Shown here: positions 59,516-64,000 of the stretch, piece by piece
How the letters are laid out: each line of letters opens with the position of its first letter
Numbering within the stretch: position 1 is the first letter of the stretch
Origin: Gymnothorax reevesii
Taxonomy: Eukaryota > Chordata > Actinopteri > Anguilliformes > Muraenidae
Direction of reading: 5' to 3'
Length of the DNA stretch: 64,000 bases
Assembly (NCBI GenBank): GCA_029721435.1
Contig: CM056583.1
Span: 91,860,720 to 91,924,719 of the forward strand
Translations under genes and position numbers: made by a program
The notes under the pieces: model-generated
Databases searched by the model: none
What the model saw: the letters and a program-made list of their open reading frames with translations, nothing else
Told to the model about the DNA's origin: nothing

Positions 59516-62500
59516 GTGAGCTAACAGAGTTACCTCCCAAACCTATTGTCAGCAAGCAGAGTTACCTCACAAACCTATGGTCAGCTAACAGAGTTACCTC
59601 CCAAACCTATGGTCAGCTAACAGAGTTACCTCACAAACCTATGGTGAGCTAACAGTGTTACCGCACACATCTGTGGTCAGCTAACAGCGTTACTATACAT
59701 AACTATGGTCAGCTAACAGTGTTAACGCACACACCTATGGTGAGCTAACAGTGTTACCGCACACATCTGTGGTCAGCTAACCGCGTTACTACCCATAACT
59801 ATGGTCAGCTAACAGTGTTAACGCACACACCTATGGTGAGCTAACAGTGTTACCGCGCACACCTATGGTGACATAACAGTGTTACAGCACACAGCTATGG
59901 TGAGCTAACAGAGTTACTGCACACTGCTATGATGAACTAACAGTGTTACCACACGCAGCTATGAGGAACCAACAGTGTTACCACAAACAGCTATGGTGAG
60001 CTAACAGAATTACTGCACACTGCTATGGTGAGCTAACAGTGTTATAGCACACAGCTATGGTGAGCTAATAGAGTTACCGCACGCAGCTATGATGAGCGAA
60101 CAGTGTAATCACACACAGGTATGATGAGCTAACAGTGTTACCACACACAGGTATGGTGAGCTAACAAAGTTATTGCACACAGCTATGATGAACCAACAGT
60201 GTTACCACACACAGCTTTTGTGACCGAACAGTGTTACTGCACACAGCTATGAGGAACCAACAGAGTTACCACAGAATTACTGCATACTGCCATGGTGAGC
60301 TAACAGTGTTATTGCACGCAGCCATGATGAGCTAACAGTCTTACCGCGCACAGCTATGGTGAGCTAACAATGTTACCGTACACGGCGATGGTGAGCCAAC
60401 AATGTTACCGCACACAGCTATGTTGAGCTAATTGTGTTACCACACACAGCTATGTTGAGCTGACAGTGTTGCCGCACACAGTTATGTTGAGCTAACAGTG
60501 TTACCACACACAGCTATGGTGAGCTAACAGTGTTATCTCAGACAGCTATGGTGAACCAACAGTGTTGCCCCACACAGCTATGGTGAGCTAACAGTGTTTT
60601 TGCACACAGCTATGGTGAGCTATCAGTGTTATCACTCACGGCTACACTACGCTAACAATGTTACCGCACATAGCTATGTTGAGCTGACAGTGTTGCCGCA
60701 AATAGCTATGTTGAGCTGACAGTGCTACTGCACTCAGCTATGATGAGCTAACAGTGTTACCGCTCACAGCTATGATGAGCTATTAGTGTTACTGCACACA
60801 GCTATGGTGAGGTAACAGTGTTATCGCACACAGCTATGATGAGCTAACAGTGTTACCGCACACAGCTATGGTGAGCTAACAGTGTTACCGCACGCAGCTA
60901 TGGTGAGCTAACAGTGTTACCGCACACAGCTATGGTGAGGTAACAGTGTTACCGCACACAGCTATGGTGAGCTAACAATTTTACCGTACACAGCTATGTT
61001 GAGTAAACTGTGTTACCACATACAGCTATGTTGAGCCGACAGTGTTGCCGCACACAGCTATGTTGAGCTAACAGTGTTACCACACACAGCTATGGTGAGC
61101 TAACAGAGTTGCTGCTCACTGCTATGGTGAGCTAACAGTGTTATCGCGGACAGCTATGGTGAGCTAACTGCGTTACCACACACAGCTATGGTGAGCTAAC
61201 AGAGTTACCGCATGCAGCTACGATGAGCCAACAGAATTACTGCACACAGTTATGGTGAGCTTACAGTGTTACCTCACATAGCTATGGTGAGCTAACAGCG
61301 TTACCACACACAGCTATGGTGAGCTAACAGAGTTTCTGCACGCAGCTATGATGAGCTAACAGTATTACCGCACACAGCTATGATGAGCTAAAAGTGTTAT
61401 CGCACACAGCTATGGTGAGCTAACAATGTTACTGCACACAGCTATGTTGAGCTGACAGTGTTACTGCACACAGGTATGATGAGCTAACAGTGTTACCGCA
61501 CACACCTATGGTGAACTAACAGTGTTACCACACACAGCTATGGTGAGCTAACAGTGTTACCCCACACAGCTATGGTGAGCTAACAGTGTTACCGCACACA
61601 GCTATGGTGAGCTATCAGTGTTATCACTCACAGCTACACTACGGTTATAATGTTACTGCACACAGCTATGTTGAGCTGACAGTGTTGCCGCACACAGCTA
61701 TGCTGAGCTGACTGTGTTACTGCACACAGCTATGGTGAGCTAACAGTGTTACTGCACACAGCTATGATGAGGTAACAGTGTTACTGCACACAGCTATGAT
61801 GAGCTAACAGTGTTACCACACACAGCTATGGTAAGCTAACAGTGTTATCGCACACAGCTATGATCAGCTATTAGTGTTACCGCACACAGCTATGGTGCGG
61901 TAACAGTGTTATCACACACAGCTATGATGAGCTAACAGTGTTACCGCACACAGCTATGGTGAGGTAACAGTGTTACCGCACGCAGCTATGGTGAGCTAAC
62001 AGTACTACACACATCTATGGTGAGCTAACAGTGTTACCGCACACAGCTATGGTGAGCTAACAATGTTACCGTACACAGCTATGTTAAGTAAACTGTGTTA
62101 CCACATACAGCTATGTTGAGCTGACAGTGTTGCCGCACACAGCTATGTTGAGCTAACAGTGTAACCACACACAGCTATGGTGAGCTAACAGAGTTGCTGC
62201 TCACTGCTATGGTGAGCTAACAGTGTTAGCGCAGACAGCTATGGTGAGCTAACTGCGTTACCACACACAGCTATGGTGAGCTAACAGAGTTACCGCATGC
62301 AGCTACGATGAGCCAACAGAATTACTGCACACAGTTATGGTGAGCTTACAGTGTTACCTCACACAGCTATGGTGAGCTAACAGCGTTACCACACACAGCT
62401 ATGGTGAGCTAACAGAGTTTCTGCACGCAGCTATGATGAGCTAACAGTATTACCGCACACAGTTATGATGAGCTAAAAGTGTTATCGCACACAGCTATGG

Positions 62501-63590
62501 TGAGCTAACAATGTTACTGCACACAGCTATGTTGAGCTGACAGTGTTACTGCACACAGGTATGATGAGCTAACAGTGTTACCGCACACACCTATGGTGAG
62601 CTAACAGTGTTACCACACACAGCTATGGTGAGCTAACAGTGTTACCCCACACAGCTATGGTGAGCTAACAGTGTTACCGCACACAGCTATGGTGAGCTAT
62701 CAGTGTTATCACTCACAGCTACACTACGGTTATAATGTTACTGCACACAGCTATGTTGAGCTGACAGTGTTGCCGCGCACAGCTATGCTGAGCTGACTGT
62801 TACTGCACACAGCTATGATGAGGTAACAGTGTTACCGCACACAGCTATGATGAGGTAACAGTGTTACCGCACACAGCTATGATGAGGTAACAGTGTTACC
62901 ACACACAGCTATGGTGAGCTAACAGTGTTACCGCACACAGCTATGCTGAGCTGACAGTGTTACTGCACACAGCTATGATGAGCTAACAGTGTTACCACAC
63001 ACAGCTATGGTGAGCTAACAGTGTTATCGCACACAGCTATGATCAGCTATTAGTGTTACCGCACACAGCTATGGTGCGGTAACAGTGTTATCACACACAG
63101 CTATGATGAGCTAACAGTGTTACCGCGCACAGCTATGGTGAGGCAACAGTGTTACCGCACGCAGCTATGGTGAGCTAACAGCACTACACACATCTATGAT
63201 GAGCTAACAGTGTTACCGCACACAGCTATGGTGAGCTAACAGTGTTACCGTACGCAGCTATGGTGAGCTAACAGTGTTACTGCACGCAGCTATGGTGAGC
63301 TAACAGTGTTACTGCACGCAGCTATGGTGAGCTAACAGTGTTACCGCACGTAGCTATGGTGAGCTAACAGTGTTACTGCACGCAGCTATGGTGAGCTAAC
63401 AGTGTTACCGCACACAGCTATGGTGAGCTAACAGTGTTACCGTACGCAGCTATGGTGAGCTAACAGTGTTACTGCACGCAGCTATGGTGAGCAAACAGTG
63501 TTACCGCACGTAGCTATGGTGAGCAAACAGTGTTACCGCACGCAGCTATAGTGAGCTACCGGTGTTATCGTGCACAGCTATGTGGAGATA
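59516..63590. repeat. tacc1: 32-bp minisatellite, about 127 copies, beginning at the exon 6 donor
   Basis: Unit ggtgagctaacagtgttacc followed by gcacacagctat. The first unit starts with the last base of exon 6 (G|gtgagctaacag). Many units keep GGTGAGC, others have GGTCAGC or GATGAGC. The first copies end in tcacaaacctat and the later ones in gcacacagctat. A block of about 1085 bp is duplicated, with markers gagttgctgctcactgc at 61106 and 62191 and ctacactacggttataatg near 61633 and 62717. Confidence 0.96.
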
Positions 63591-64000
63591 GTTGTAGTTC
63601 CCCATACACCTTATACAAACAGACCCTCTCCTCCACTCTCCACCTTAACCGCAGACGTCAATTTTTAATCTTTGTGGAACTATCACTCAAGGACATAATA
63701 GCTGTTGATCTGTTCCAGACATGACCATACGCTGTGCACATTTGACAGATTCCTCCTTTCTGCACTCAGAAAAAATAAGTGTTAGATTTGCTTGAAAATC
63801 TTACGTTGACTGGTTTTATGCGATTGTTTTAAGCAATTCCTACCTTTCTGGCAGTTTTACCCTTTTCTTTTGTTAACTTAAAATGCTCCTAATAAGCGTA
63901 TGGCACACTAAAATGTAAAAGAAATCCAGCAGGTGTTAAAACTCATCGATATTCAATCCTCATATATTTCTGATAAAAGTCTGACCAATCATTTTTTTGG
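63591..64000. other. tacc1: Start of unique intron 6 sequence
   Basis: The last 410 bp after the array, AT-rich, with no exon or repeat I recognise. The next tacc1 exon is not in the window. Confidence 0.55.

Noticed and set aside
59516..59652. Continuation of the exon 6 frame past the donor
   Set aside because: The peptide becomes a repeat of the 32-bp minisatellite and soon meets a stop. The gtgagc donor at 59516 is the expected exon end.

Overview
The window is vertebrate nuclear DNA, almost certainly from a ray-finned fish. It has long introns with GT/AG boundaries, several copies of a fish-type Tc1/mariner element, a tRNA-derived SINE, hAT-like and foldback MITEs, LTR-type insertions, and many microsatellites and minisatellites. 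I see no bacterial or organellar genes. I cannot name the species.

The one host gene I recognise is tacc1 (transforming acidic coiled-coil-containing protein 1), on the plus strand and cut off by the right edge. Its exons are E1 21360-21508 (start codon and the conserved TACC1 N-terminus), E2 28570-28673, E3 44716-46270 (the large acidic exon with SPAZ-type motifs), a candidate 36-nt cassette exon 48908-48943, E5 50327-50387 and E6 59362-59515. The junction phases agree all the way through (2, 1, 2, 0, then 1 at the end of E6), giving about 674 residues without the cassette. The C-terminal coiled-coil TACC domain must lie beyond position 64000. TACC1 is a centrosome and microtubule-plus-end adaptor, and everything visible here is its N-terminal and regulatory part.

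Layout: 1-21000 is upstream DNA with no gene I can support, made of minisatellites (28-bp, 34-bp and 30-bp units), CA/CT repeats, a complete but broken Tc1 element (12560-14142) and small MITEs. About 21000-21359 is the probable 5' leader, with two small upstream ORFs. Intron 1 holds a telomere-like array, a Helitron-like element and a 3.9-kb array of about 66-bp units. Intron 2 (16 kb) holds a nested transposon cluster at 30.4-37.3 kb and a 2.9-kb array of 33-bp units. Intron 3 holds a second full-length broken Tc1 copy. Intron 5 is nearly filled by an 8.15-kb array of 59-bp units. Intron 6 begins directly with a 4.1-kb array of 32-bp units.

The most unusual signals are as follows. (1) The intron 6 minisatellite starts at the exon 6 splice donor, and many units repeat the donor sequence GGTGAGCTAACAG. 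(2) About 23.5 kb, or 37% of the window, is long-unit tandem repeat in eight arrays. (3) Exon 3 encodes a run of about 23 degenerate seven-residue repeats. (4) Nested transposons can be ordered in time by their target-site duplications. I found no evidence of a new multi-gene system. The interest lies in how tandem repeats and transposons have shaped a single developmental gene.
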